A stretch of DNA of 64,000 bases from Gamarada debralockiae (Eukaryota; Ascomycota; Leotiomycetes; Helotiales; Hyphodiscaceae). The position numbers and the translations under genes are program-made. The notes beneath the pieces were generated by a model, which saw only the letters and a program-made list of their open reading frames with translations, did no database searches and was not told where the DNA came from. Positions 1-11,737 of the stretch are shown here, piece after piece. The stretch covers positions 107,746 through 171,745 of the forward strand of contig NXFV01000768.1 of the NCBI GenBank assembly GCA_002803225.1. The letters run 5' to 3'. Position 1 is the first letter of the stretch, and each line of letters opens with the position of its first letter.

Positions 1-968
1 TGATGAGTATGAAGGGCTCTGGGTGACCTTGACTCCAACCAGTGGAGCAAGTCCTTTCCTTGACACTCTTCTCGTGCTGGTGGTTAGCCCATTAGTCACC
101 TTGACTGTGGTTTACACTCTACTTCTGGTGAGATCTAGAATACGGCGACGTCGCTGGCGGGCACCAAAGTCCGTTGTTGAGAGGTTGCCAGTGAGGACTT
201 ACCAGACAATCGCCACACCTGGTAGCCAATCTCCAAGACTACCAAATCCTACGAGCTCTTCTGTGACAACCCCCCTCCTTCAGCATTCACCCCCAACTAC
301 AACCAGACCACGTCCGCGGTCACGCACTACCACCGGGATACCGGAGCCTGGTGATCTCATGCGAGTCAATTCTGCTCCATTGCAGGTGCCTGCTCTTCCT
401 CCACGTGTTCTAGAGCACGAGAAAAACGCAAGCGTTTCAAGCGAGTGGAAGAAATATATGGGCAAGCAAGTCGAATGCGTTGTATGCTTGGAAGAGTACA
501 TCGATGGTGTTAGTCGTGTTATGAGTCTACCATGTGGCCACGAATTCCATGCCGATTGCATGTAAGTTATTTGATCTGTCGTTCTTGAGTTTTGCTGACC
601 CTTATCACAGAACACCATGGTTAACGACGCGTCGACGAACATGTCCGATTTGCAAAGGCGACGTTGTTCGATCTCTTGCCCGAGGATCCCCATCAAGTCC
701 TCGTTACGACCCCTACCACGACGACAGTGGCGACGATGTCCAAGTTCAAGCCGCCGAATCAGTCAACAACTCCTCATCATCGGCATTTCCCATCCCCCGC
801 AGCATCGATGACGAAGACGAAGGAGACTTAGAGCAAGGCATAGCATCTCCCGCCCCCACACGACCTCGAAGTACCGGCCGACCCGGAAGTTGGCGCAGCA
901 TACTAGCTAGCAGTCTCGGCTCCACATCGCGAAGTCCTCGACCACTGCAAGAAGACCGGAATCGCTAG
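1..968 (+). CDS. RING-H2 finger membrane protein, probable E3 ubiquitin ligase (5' end outside window)
   Basis: Exons 1-561 and 611-968; the intron (562-610) is GTAAGT..CACAG. The reading frame is open from base 2, so the true start lies upstream of the window. A hydrophobic segment (LLVLVVSPLVTLTVVYTLLL, encoded at about 80-140) is followed by a basic stretch and then, across the intron, a complete RING-H2 finger: CVVCLEEY, CGHEFHADC, then CPIC with the TPWL spacer. This is the transmembrane-plus-RING architecture of PA-TM-RING-type E3 ligases, which ubiquitinate membrane or vacuolar-route cargo; whether a PA domain precedes it cannot be seen. The tail after the RING is Ser/Pro/Asp-rich and looks disordered. 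Family assignment is firm; the substrate is unknown. Confidence 0.85.
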
Positions 969-1544
969 ATAGGCGTCTTTGTAATTTTCTACTGATGCTG
1001 CCGTGCAGTACTTTGGCTTTTTATATGGTGTATATGGATATGGAGGTTGGGAGGAATGGATCGGAGGAGCACAGCGAAGGCGCAATGACACTCGTTACAA
1101 TTTTTACTCTGTTTGTGATATGCCGCGACGAAGAGCGGTTGTAAGCGTAGTCTTGAGGATACCATCCTATCTCATAGAGGAGCAATTTTTTTGAGTCACT
1201 CGAGATAGTGTTCATAAACTACAAGTGACCAACTCTCCCCACCGCGAAACCGATACTGCCCTTCCGAGGTTGTTTCATACAGAAAGCAAGTGCTACATTC
1301 TGGGGTATCTTAAAGCAATTCTGTGAACAAAATCACCTCTTGTCACCTCAGTTTCGAAACACAGCCTTTGCAGCGGAAGGCCCAATGATATTCTTGACTA
1401 GCATTCAATTCCGTACTATCTCGGCCGAGGACTCTCAACTTCTTACGTTCTTCGACCGGTTCGGAACGTCGTCTTATGCTTGCATCACCAGCTGCATTTG
1501 CTTTCGATCGACAGGCCTGCAATTATTTCAGAACCGTTCACATT
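969..1544. other. Intergenic, no gene seen
   Basis: 3' flank of the RING gene. Only short overlapping reading frames on both strands, with no recognisable protein features. Confidence 0.5.
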
Positions 1545-1772
1545 CTAGAGAGATTGTGAGAATCTTCCTCCCAAGCCAGGTACGGATCGAGGGCTGTAAT
1601 TCCCCACGATAGCAGCGACAGCGAGAATTAGAACGACGACGACAATTTCTGTTGGGACTGAGACCTGGAAAACTTTCCTGAGAATAGCGGGGTTGGTATC
1701 AGGTTGTTTGGGAGTATTGAAGATTTGAGGCGCTCTGCTCTCGTGCTCAGATTGGTAAACTTGCTCATACAT
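1545..1772 (-). CDS. Possible small single-pass membrane protein (75 aa)
   Basis: One uninterrupted frame starts with a true ATG at 1772. The product has a polar N-terminal half, a clear hydrophobic segment (EIVVVVLILAVAAIVG, about residues 42-57) and a short Gly/Ser/Arg tail. It is not recognised as a known family. The single well-formed membrane segment is the only support, and chance occurrence in a 75-codon frame is possible. Confidence 0.35.
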   Translation of the reverse strand: MYEQVYQSEHESRAPQIFNTPKQPDTNPAILRKVFQVSVPTEIVVVVLILAVAAIVGNYSPRSVPGLGGRFSQSL

Positions 1773-2463
1773 GGCAGTTTTGACAGGGTTGTAATTGGAG
1801 CACCATGACTTTGAGAAGCTCGTTGAAGTGGCAGACAGGCTTTATATAATAGCAAGAAGTATCGCTCCTTGAATCCTTGAGTTGGGTGAATTTAAGTGAA
1901 GTCCTCAGAGTTGCTCACTTTGTTTCAATGGTTCAGAAGCCCTGAAATTGGCGCTCGAACGTCATCACAAATTGGCTGTCTCAGCTGGTAACTTAATTCT
2001 AGGAATTAAGAGCTCACAGCTCACGATCCAAGTATATATTTGTCGCAGAGGTTCTTAGTTAGGGCACTTCCAAATATTTCGTCGAGACGCGACAAGTCGC
2101 CAGTCCCCAGCCGGCAACTTCAACTCTGACGAGGCTTACATCCCTGTTCCTCCTCCTAAACAGCTTTCCCTGTGGTCATTGGCCTGTTTGCTATGTCCCA
2201 AAACGTCTTATATTTTTGGCTTTTTGTGTCATCACTGCTGTACCTGTTGTCGATATATATCTCCTCGTCGAGACAGCAGGGTCCACGATCAAGGAAGTTA
2301 AAAATTCTGTCTTCCGGCGACAAAACTTCGCCCTCCCCCTTCCCCTCTCGCTTAAGCACCCCTCCGAACACCACCCGCTGTCCAAAAATTCACCTCTCCA
2401 GATTCCTCCCCATTACCCAAAAAGATACAGGTAAAATAAAAAAGACAAATCAAAAAGGTAATA

Positions 2464-2520
2464 GCCAGACAAGGAATCGAACCTCATTCTCACTCCTCAC
2501 TCCCTCTGAACCACGTGCCA
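2464..2520 (-). repeat. tRNA-like relic (A-box-like and B-box motifs)
   Basis: On the minus strand, GGTTCGATTCC (2483-2473) matches the Pol III B box exactly. TGGCACGTGG (2520-2511) resembles an A box lacking one base, about 38 nt upstream. The 3' arm would be TCTGGCT, but no complementary 5' acceptor arm is found at the right distance, so this is not a functional tRNA. It is more likely a tRNA-derived or SINE remnant, or chance. Confidence 0.25.
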
Positions 2521-2527
2521 ATACACG

Positions 2528-2564
2528 CCCAAAATTGCTCCCAAAATTGCTCCCAAAAATTGCC
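2528..2564. repeat. 12-bp tandem repeat, three units
   Basis: The unit CCCAAAATTGCT occurs twice exactly and a third time with one extra A and a final C. It is a short local duplication beside the tRNA-like motif. Confidence 0.8.
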
Positions 2565-4384
2565 AGAGGGTCATTGTGTGAGTGCGTTTTACCAATAAAC
2601 TACCTAGCTTGTTTGGCTTGTTTGTTTAGCGAAATGTCGTTATTTTGGTCGATACGGATGAGGGGGAAGGGAAGGTGAGGGGGCCGGATTTGGTGGTTGG
2701 GTGGGCAGGAGAGGAAAGGGTGAGACTAAGCGAGAATAGGGGAGGATGAAGAGAAGACAGGAGGGATTTCGATCTGGATATGAAGCAGCCCTTTCCAGCA
2801 CATATCAATCTTCCAATTGAGATGCAAGTTTGAACAGTGAGGGTCTTTATCATCAAGAAAGGGGTACATGCTTCTGTATTGAATCACGCAAAGGAATATT
2901 CACAGTCCGTCCCTTTCCTACAAATTCATTACCAGCGGCAATAATTTTCATCAAAGAAATTTTAAAGGAGGCCTTCCGGACGAGACCACAACCTCATCAG
3001 CATCCCCAATCATGTCTGGAATCCAGGACGAGTGCTACCCCGCAGGAGTGCTCGTTTTCGTCAAGCGTCTCACTCTCCAGTTCAGCCGCTTCAATTCAGT
3101 TAGACCTGGATTTACGCATTACCTTTGGAATGCTGTCTCTTGGAGATGAGCGAGATATGGGGTAGACGCCGATGGCAATGGCTATGATAACAATAAGCCC
3201 CGTCGACCATAACAAAAATCCTCCAGATCCAGGACGAGGCAGCCGATGAAAACCCTGGCACGGTGAAGAAGGTTGTCTCCGGTGTACCTTTCAGAAATTG
3301 ATACGAAACTCGAAAGCAATCTCCCTACAGATAGGATCTCCCTGCAGATAGGATTGCTCTGCATGTATGTCATTTGACGCACCCCATGGATGTAACACCA
3401 AGCCGGATTTTAATGTTCCGAACAAAGACCACGTCCTGAGATCCTTCAATAGAGGCAAAGACGCATTCAAAGACTAATATATTCGCCTCGTCGAAAACAC
3501 TGGCTTGTTAACATACACTTTTTGTACTTATTGACGAATGTATAAACACAAGACTTGAAAGTCTCATCGAGATGAAAAGTCAGTCGACGCACAAACAAGG
3601 AGATTTACGCCGATGAAGACGCTCTTGTCGCGCCCCTATGGGACATTCTTCAAGCTGTCAAATTCTCATATGTGTGTAATTGTGAGGCAATTGGGAACTT
3701 CAGGTCAGCTTTAATGAGCCGTGTGGTTTAGAATAGGAGAGGGAAGGACTAACTAACAACTATGACGATGATATTGACATTGGCAACGAAAAGGATCGCA
3801 ACATCGATAAAATAACATGCCCTTTGTAAGATTCAGAACTCCCTCAGCCTAGGACTCTAATATAAGATCCTAGTGCAATGAAGGAGAGGCCAAACTTACC
3901 TGTATTGTCTTTCCCGGGCGGTATGACGAAAGAACTTCCGTCCCTACTGCGTGGGTTATGTTGATTATGTTCAGCAGTCTTTGGAGGAAGAAGCATGACG
4001 GAGAGCTCTGATCATGTGTTTTATATGGTGCTATTTTCCCTTCAAGAGATGCTAGCTCTAGTTCATTTCCAATGTCTCAAGAACAAACGGACGGCAGAGC
4101 CAGTTCCCAAGAGACGAAAGCCGGCTTCGAAGTAATGAGTCTTCATTTCTCGTATAGATAATCTATCCAATAGTCTAACCTATGAATACAGGTTCCTTTC
4201 CCTCCGATTGCGATGTATACCGCATCCCACCAAACCAACCCGTTTATTCAAGACCTACCATCCCATATAATCATATCCCCTATCCAAACCCCTCACCGTA
4301 AACCCAAACGCCAATCCGGGATATCGACCGTCTTTCATTCCAATTTAGGTGCGAACCAAAGAAAAGGGGTATCAAGTATCCAAA

Positions 4385-5464
4385 TCAAGGTCCCAATTCA
4401 TCCCTCACAATACACAAAATGCCATTCTCTGGACACACCTTCGTACGATTCAACTGCTTATCCCACGGTCCCGTCGGCCCACCAACATATTTCTTAAACC
4501 CAAAGAAATCCTTCTGCCTCTTATCAGACATACGATATTGTTCGTCGCCCCATAGGCCCTTGAAGTACATGGCGCCCACGGGACTGTTGCCATCAGCATT
4601 ACTAAAGGCGTTCGTCGTCGCGTTGAAATGGTAGAAGTAGGCGCTGAGAGTAGGATCCCAGAGCATGCCTTGCGAGCAGTAATCCTCCAAGGGTCCGATA
4701 GGCAGATTCAGGTCTGGAATCGTGTGGTCGTGCGTTCCTTTCGTAGCGTAATTTGCATGGCTTCCTCTCGCTGAGTATGCCACTGGTCGATTTCCTATTT
4801 TCTCCACGGCTTCGTATTTGAAAGCCTCGCCATTCCCATGCTGGCTGTACCAAATCTCAGTCGGCTTCCCGTCCTGGAATCTAACCATGTTGTGTTCCCA
4901 ATCCCCAATATGATCGCCAAGTTCTTGGAACAGGACTGTGTTGCCCATGTTGTAGGCGTAGAAGTACATATAAAACGCATCGACAGAGCCGTCGCCGTGG
5001 TCGTTGACTATGATGGCGGCGCTGATGGCGTTCTTGGTCTTTCCGGCGGAATTCGGAACCACTCCGTCAAGCCATTTCGGATCTTCTGTGACGTCGATGT
5101 TGGATGTGAGGTAGACGTTATGGCCGTTGTCGCCGAAAGCATTGAGTGCATCGAGGTTGTCGAGAGTGAGCGGTGAGGGCGGGTTCGTTATGGCAGTGAG
5201 GTTGATGGCTGGATATGTGTTTTCGACTTGCGCGTAGATGTCGGAAGGGAAGTATCGCTCTTGCTCGTCGAGCCAGACCATTGGTGCTGTAGATTGCAGT
5301 CAGTATGCTAATCTCATAGCTGGGGGAAGAGAGCGCAGTTACAGACCATATTCGAGAACGTAGTTGGAAATGCCAGAGACTTGGCGCGCACGTAGTGATG
5401 GCCGCGCGTATATCGGAAGGCCATACCGCCAGAGCAGGAGGACGAACACAGCAATAGAAACCAT
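4385..5464 (-). CDS. Vps62-like vacuolar protein sorting protein (339 aa)
   Basis: Exons 5464-5347 and 5286-4385; the intron is GTCTGT..CTACAG. The join gives EYAPMVWLDEQERYFPSD, the start of the Vps62 family domain (YAP..WL...E.Y.PSDI). Further family landmarks follow: a DHIGDWEHNMVRF segment, then YSQHGNGEAF, then ARGSHANYA (the conserved GSHANYA motif), and a C-terminal GLWGDEQY. The start at 5464 is chosen because an in-frame TAG lies just upstream; it gives a hydrophobic N-terminus (MVSIAVFVLLLW) that may be a signal peptide or anchor. In yeast, Vps62 is linked to vacuolar sorting; the molecular activity is not established. Length and motifs are typical and nothing is broken. Confidence 0.88.
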
Positions 5465-6510
5465 GATCTACGATTTCTGTATCAGCTCCCACTCTTGCAG
5501 ACTCAGAATACCGAGGAATAGACCTTGTAATATATCGTAGACCCCGCATACCGCCATGTTGACATCCGCTCCCTTTCTCTCGCACACTCCGGCACCCCCT
5601 TCTCCAATTCGCTGTCCGTCATCCCCATCTTAAAGATTGCCATGTCGGATTGCCCCATTCATGAGTGCCGAGTGGTACCGTGGGACCCTTTTTATATGCA
5701 ATCTTGGTTCCGATGCGAGCTCTACGAATAAGGTGCCGCGGCCGTTGATCCAGGGATCTCGGGAGGGTGGGATTTAAGGTTATGAAAGGATTACTTGTAG
5801 ATAGACGCTGGCTGGCTGAGCTTCTTTGAAACAAATGTAGATCATGCAGAGCCGGCTCGTGCATTTTTTTTGGTGCATATTCAGCTGGTGGTCAGCTAGA
5901 ATATGCCTTGGGAGCCAACGTGAAGCCATGCGGCAAATCCAATGGAGGAAGCATCGACTTTGATTCATGATGGATTCAAGCTTTTTCGTTTAAGGTTGGG
6001 TCGTGACCATCGATGCACGATGCGGGTACTTGCAGGGCCTCCGATTGGACAAGTATTTAATGGTCCAGCCAAAGGGGATGACTGAATGACCTCTCCTTGC
6101 GAGACACCATTCAGAAGCTTAGTCCTTCTCACGAGTTTATCTTCGAGGGTGGGAAGGAACGAAGAGCTTTCGTCAAAGACTGTCCAGATTCTCACCGCCT
6201 CACGGTCCCATGATCAGAGGGTTGAATACATCAATAGCACATGCAACAGTCTCTTGAAAATGTAATGGTATTTGCATCAAATACCAGGGCAATAGTGCGC
6301 ACCCGAAGTTTGAATACAGAGAAGTGGCAGGCATCCACACCCGGAAGAAAGTTAGACCCAGTGTCCCAGACACTTTTGTCCCAATACTCCTCAAAGTCCT
6401 AAAATCCATAGCACCTGACGCCTCCAAAAACTTAAAGTGGGGGTATCGCATTGCTAGCATAAAAAATTCCTCAACGCCTAGTAGTTCATGCTCTGAATAT
6501 TCATTCCCAA
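5465..6510. other. Intergenic between Vps62-like and telobox genes
   Basis: Upstream region of the Vps62-like gene and 3' flank of the telobox gene. Several 60-86 codon frames exist on both strands but none shows domain-like features. A separate 5' UTR exon for the Vps62-like gene is possible near 5485-5580. Confidence 0.5.
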
Positions 6511-9301
6511 TTACGGCTCATAGTCGGGCCTGACAGCCTTCACACTCCTGATTTCTTTTTGGCTCAAGGCGATTTTGTCGAAATTTACAGGCAGGGGCAT
6601 TCCAGCTCTGTAGCGTATTAGCAACATGGTTGGAAGTTTTGGGCAGTGTACTAGACAGAACTTACCTGAGATAAACAACTTTCAGGTTCCGAGCTTTATC
6701 TTTCAAGGCCACCTGACCTCGCTCGACTTCGAAGCCTCCTTTCTTTTGGATGGCACTCCAGCTACACCCGATTTCTCCTATGAGATCTATCAAGTGTTCA
6801 GTGTCCGCCTCTGACCAGGGTGTCCGCGTCTGTGTTTCGGTCGTCCTTTGCCTCAATATCGCTGCTTCTCTTCTGGCCGTAACGCTAACTTGAGTGGCAG
6901 TTGGTCGTGGCGGGTCCTCTTCGTCGTCCTCATCAAGGTCTTCTTCAGAGGCTTCCCGTGTCGCGCTAGCTTGAAGTTCAGCCTCTGCCCGTTGCTGCCT
7001 CCGACGAGCTACCTGAGTTGCCTGGTCGTCCTCCTGCACTCGAGCTCGCTTTGGTGATGGCCGCCTTGCTGGGACAGGGCTCTGATGACGGCCTGCTGAG
7101 ACTGCCATTCTGCGATGAGGATTGGGATTCCTTCGATCCGCCTCGAACCCTTCATCGTGGCTGTCGCTTTCGTCATCGGTTCCAACATGAGCATGCTTGC
7201 GTTTTGACGGTCCAGCCTGCTGGCTGGATTGGCTCTCCCATGGAACCTTCCGGGCGTCGGCTTGGGCGTCGATAAAGCGTTTAGCAGCTTTCTCTTTTTC
7301 GCGACCTGATAGGGGCCGATTCTCTTTGTTCTTGTCACGATCATAAGCATCCCATTCAGCTAGGCAAACGGCTGCACTGCGACCTCCCGGATCTTCAACT
7401 ATTTCTTCATCGTCGTCATCAACCATGAGGTTGAAATCATCAGAAGCTTGTCGAGGCTCTTCAGCAAGTTCCGAAGGTCCTGTCACTCGCGTTCTGGAGG
7501 GTCCCGGCCGATGTAACCGAGCATTTCGATTTGATGAGGATGTAGCTGCAGTTGCGGAGGTTGTAGCTTTGCGTTGGGTTTGATTTGACGGAGGGGCCGA
7601 GGAGCTTTGCTTCATCGTTTCTAAGAGACGAACTGTATTTTTGTCCAGGAGACTAAGATCATGTTAGCCAAAGCACAAAACAACTGATAATCACCAACGG
7701 TATACTTCTGTCGTGAAGAAAATTCAAATGTAGATTTGGGGCGTCACTCCTGTACTTACTTATGGCCCGTAGTACCTGGGACTATGTTTGCGGAGGGTAG
7801 CAGTTGGCGTGGTGTCGTAGTTGATGGATGCGGGTTGTAATTGAGCTCGACCTGGCTGTCGCTGTTCTTGATTGCTTCTATAAGCGATCTGACAAGATTG
7901 TCAACTCCCCCTTGCTGCCTGATGCTTTCTTCGATCTCGTCAAGACGTGAGCGCGTCCATTGAACAGTTTCTGCTAAGAATTTTGACCAAGGGAACTGCT
8001 CGTCTAACTGTTCGAAATCGACCAAATCGCCAGCTTGTGCTGCATCTTCGCTTTGACGGAACGCATTGCGAATATCTAATACCCGCTTTCTGATCATGGC
8101 CTCCTGATCTTCCGAATTGGCAGGGCCCGCGCGCAGAAGATTTTTCACTTGTCCATTCTTCGTCACATCGTCAAAATATGATAATTTTGGCGTACGTTTC
8201 TCAGGCCGGTCATAAAATAGCTCCGTTAAGACTTGATCTGGTTCCCAGCTTGCTTCTCCCGCTTTGTGGTATCTCAATGCGGCAATGGTATACTGGGTGC
8301 GTATTTCCAGAGCCATTTCAAAAGTCTCATCTAGCATAGTGCTATTGCCGAAATACACGTTGTCGGCGAACTGAGATACGAATGACTCTGGAAACCAGGT
8401 ATCAAGGACAGCCAGGAAGTCATGGGTGGATTGGCCTTGGCTTTCTTTCACCAAAAGATCCTTGATTAAGGTTGCGAGATTTGCTGCTTGAAGGATGGCG
8501 TTGGGCCGGGATATTCCTGCTTCAACTTCTTGAGAGCCAAATACTTTCTGTAGGATGAAAGAGGTTCGGATATAGGCGTCGGTGCCAAAATTTTCTCTGT
8601 CCGTTCTGAATTTCTCTTCGTCGTGCCTCAGGCGCTTCGCTCGTCTTGAACCAGGCACTTTCAATTCTTTCACAGTTGATTCCACCATTTCTACCGATCC
8701 ATTTGGAGGTGCGAGAAGAGCCAAAAGGTTCAGGGAAGAAAGCCAAAGTTGAGGAAGTAACTCCACCATTAGTGGATCCAATCCAGCTAACTCTGCAGTA
8801 GTATGTGATGTTTGAGCCGACACAGATGTAATAGCGGTGGTTCCAGACATTTGTGACATGCCGCCAGGAGAGTGCGGAAGATGACCGGATACTTCGTTGA
8901 CTTCAGCTTCTTCTTCCTCGTCTTCTTCCTCATCGTTCTCTGGGTCTTCAGCGACGACCGATAACTCTGCACACATAAATCAGAATCAGTAAACAACCCT
9001 CATGTAACCTATATCTAACCTGCCTACCCGGGTATGTAACTTCCCCCTGCGTGGCTTTCTTGCGGCGTCCTCCTTGATTGCTCGAGGCAGCGCTTGCATT
9101 GCTAGCGACGCTTTCTACGCTGGCTTGGCGCGCTCTCCTCTTTCCTCGTTTTGCCGTCGATCCAGCATTGTCATCGCCAAGCTCTACACTCGCACTTCTT
9201 GTTCTGATCCTTCGTGCGACAGGGCTTGGTGTTGATTGTTTTGGGGGAGATGATGCTTGATCGCGAGTTGCAGCAGTCCGCGCAGAAGTTCTGCCTGCCA
9301 T
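6511..9301 (-). CDS. Telobox Myb protein, telomere repeat-binding factor type (854 aa)
   Basis: Four exons: 9301-9028, 8966-7760, 7652-6666 and 6607-6511; all introns are GT..AG and phases close. Residues 1-91 are basic and low-complexity (MAGRTSARTAATRDQ..). An acidic stretch follows, then a long helical region (about residues 130-480) with FLAVLDTWFP and FADNVYF, resembling the TRF-homology dimerisation region of Taz1/TRF proteins. The middle is disordered. The C-terminus has a telobox-type Myb domain (about 771-825): TPWSEADTEHLIDLI, CSWSAI, then VALKDKARNLK, where the family consensus is VDLKDKWRNLK. Such proteins bind double-stranded TTAGGG repeats and protect telomeres. The conserved W of the telobox is replaced by A here, which may alter DNA contacts. 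The telomeric role is inferred from the domain. Confidence 0.82.
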
Positions 9302-10147
9302 TTCCGATTCTCTTTGTTCTGTGCGTCGCCCTCAATGGATTGTCGTATCGAATGGAAGAGATGAGTTGTGGAGGGACGCGATGGGATGTTTTTATTGAGG
9401 CCCGAGCGCCACCCCACGAATACACGTGACTTCACTAAAATCAAAAGCATACTCACATTAGAGTATTATTCATCTCAGATGAAGGTTCTCGATGACGGAT
9501 TTACTCCTCGTTTTGACTTTGAGGGTGGCTGTGTAATAGTGCAATATACGTAACTACAACGAAAGGTATTTCCAAATGGCAACCTCTTTCACTACTCCTC
9601 TGTATCCACCGCTTCCACATACTATTTCAATTAGAATACAGAAACCCAAAAAATCCTCAGACACGGTGAACAATTGACAATTTGTTAGAACGTCCTAGGA
9701 TAAGATCTCCCTGGGATCATTTACCTACTCTAAAAGATTTAGAATGCAATATAATCTCTTTAAGTGATAAGGTTAGTATTCTCTTGACCTCCAAATTGCT
9801 CACTGCATCTGGACGATTGGGGTCTTTTAGCATCGCTTTTAGAGCGATGCTTTGAGGCCGACGCAGAGAGAAAAAGGGGAGGAGTTGTTTCAATGATAAT
9901 TTAATTTTCATTGCTCTGCCATGTTCTCTGTCTCCAAGTAAAGTAAGAGGACCAGCACTCTTTCCTTTGCATGATCCGAAGCGCACCAGAACACCTCAAC
10001 TCCACCCCGGGATATACTCGTAAAGCGGAATTGCATCAACACCTGTTTCACCGTTCGCATGAAATACCAGCCTGACCGTTTCTAATTACTGAAAAGGATG
10101 TAACGACTCACGCCCCAACCACCACTACCACCCACACACACCACATC
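9302..10147. other. Intergenic, no gene seen
   Basis: Promoter side of the telobox gene and 3' side of the ubiquitin-like pseudogene. The longest frame (minus, 9986-9717, 89 codons) has no recognisable motif. Confidence 0.5.
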
Positions 10148-10985
10148 TCAGCAACCAACCAGTTCCTGAATTAGCTTCAACACATCCCCATCCTGGATCC
10201 CATAAATTGCAAGCGTGTCGTGACTCCACATCCGATAGCCATCGAATAGGATCCGGTAGGAGCCTTTGCCAACTCCAAGTATCTTTGCAAATAGAGTCCA
10301 ATATTGTGTGCACTGTGGTTCTCTCCCGGACCTTCATAGTGCAGGTGGTTCCGGAGACAAAGGGGGCTCCTTCGCAACTGACCTGGATTGTCATCGTACT
10401 GCCAAGATCTAGTTCGTTCTCCACAAGTGAACGACTGACAGATGCTGGGGACAGTCCTCTGTCTCTGTCCGGACTCAGTTTCTTCTTCACAATTGAACGA
10501 TTGACGTGTGACACATCTGATCCAAGAGGCTTTGTAGTGAAGTACGCAACGCACAGAGCTTCCATGGTTATCCGTCGCATTTTCGTGCCTTGCCCTCGAC
10601 GTCGCGAGCTCCAGATGGTCTGTGGTGGAGGATGCATCCCAACGCGGTCTGTAGATCGGCGTGGAACTGGGCATCGAGGATAGCAGCATGCCATATAGAA
10701 TCCATCAAAGGTGAGGGGCTGATCTTTTCGGCAGTGCGGTCTTCCATGAAAATTTTTGATAGCGAGAAAGCGGCGTAGCTCCTCGATGGCTTGCTCAGCG
10801 GCGACATTGTACACGTGCATGGCGTTTGATGCGGGTTCTTCGAGAGTATCTGGAAAGCGCACGCTGTAGAGGAAGGTGATGTCCTCGGGGGCTTTGGGCA
10901 AGAGTTATTGATAGACTGGATTGATGGTGACCGCGACATGGCTATCGTGAAAGTTGGCACGCTTTCGCTTCATTATTGGCGACAT
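10148..10985 (-). pseudogene. Broken gene: WH..HH helical module plus C-terminal ubiquitin-like fold
   Basis: Protein-like sequence runs through three frames. From ATG 10985 the frame starts MSPIMKRKR.. and hits an in-frame TAA near 10907, then continues with PEDITFLYSVRFPDTLEEP and EELRRFLAIKNFHG. The sequence then shifts frame to SPSPLMDSIWHAAILD and LQTALGCILHHRP, a WH..H..HH pattern seen in uncharacterised fungal proteins. It returns to the first frame for MRRITMEALCVAYFTTKPLG and MTIQVSCEG, and shifts again near 10265 for RILFDGYRMWSHDTLA and QDGDVLKLIQEL, the second half of a ubiquitin-like fold. One stop and three shifts without splice sites make a pseudogene likely. Several shifts lie at A/T runs, so sequencing error is the alternative. 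Neighbouring genes are intact, which argues against a poor assembly. Confidence 0.7.
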
Positions 10986-11737
10986 CTTTTCGAATTTCTT
11001 GAAAGAGACTTAGTGATTGTGCTCAAGAAGGAGGGATGATTTGAAGGCAAAGGATTGAACTGAATTGCTGATATCGACTGAAGTATTTAGAGTCGAAGCT
11101 TGGAGAGGAAAAGAAAGCGCGTCGAGTGGGGGCCGAGAGGGGGGCGGGGACGAGCCACGAGCACACGTGATATATCTCTGGTTAGGTGGGTCGCAGCTTC
11201 TTTTGGAATCTCCACTTCCTTCCATTTTGGGTTTTGACAAGACGCGTCAGGCACCTGAATACTTGTAGGAAACAAACCAGAGGAAGCTCCCGGAAAAAGC
11301 TATTGACTTCAATGCTGTGATCACTTTTGATTTTGCTATGCGTCTGCTAGACGTTCATTTTAACTGGTTGAATCCTACAAAAAGAAAACATGTTCCGCTA
11401 CTTCTAGATCTCGCCTTCAAGAGCCCGTCGAGCCTCAGGGGGCTGTGCATAAGTTCCCCGTGCTAACGTAGCGAAGAAGCACTGCACCTTGAAAGGGGAT
11501 TTGCTTCTTCATCCATTTTGAACTTCTATTCATACCAAAGCAATTCGAGCATTCGACTGCACTTCAATTCCTTCTGCACGCTCCTTCGCATCTCTTTAAT
11601 CTGCCCATCGACATCGTAAAAGCCACGTCATTACGAAGTCTTCCCGGCGTCATCGTTCTACCCTCCAAACTCTCCGAAAAACGACGCCATAATTCTTCAC
11701 GACCTGTTCGAGGTCACGATAACGAATATATATTACA
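10986..11737. other. Intergenic region, 5' flank of the Gdt1-like gene
   Basis: No gene seen. A TATATATTA stretch lies just before the ATG at 11738 (about 11727-11735). Confidence 0.5.

Larger units (their letters stand above)
1773..4384. other. Gene-poor stretch, 2.6 kb
   Basis: No confident gene. It contains a tRNA-like internal promoter motif (2464-2520), a triplicated 12-bp unit (2528-2564) and polypyrimidine/polypurine-rich DNA around 2330-2430 and 2640-2770. A 45-codon frame from ATG 3013 looks protein-like but stops at a TGA with no supported continuation. The last part (about 4150-4384) is 3' flank of the Vps62-like gene. Confidence 0.5.

Noticed and set aside
2464..2540. A functional tRNA gene
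   Set aside because: No 5' acceptor arm complementary to TCTGGCT at the right distance and no convincing anticodon arm.
2172..2678. 168-codon plus frame
   Set aside because: Starts at GTG and has low-complexity polypyrimidine-driven content; no motif.
10125..10901. 258-codon minus frame as an intact gene
   Set aside because: It starts at a TTG just after an in-frame TAA, and the conserved blocks lie in other frames; it is part of the broken ubiquitin-like gene.
10148..10985. Programmed ribosomal frameshifting in the ubiquitin-like gene
   Set aside because: Three shifts plus a stop codon without known slippery-site context are far more simply explained by decay or sequence error.
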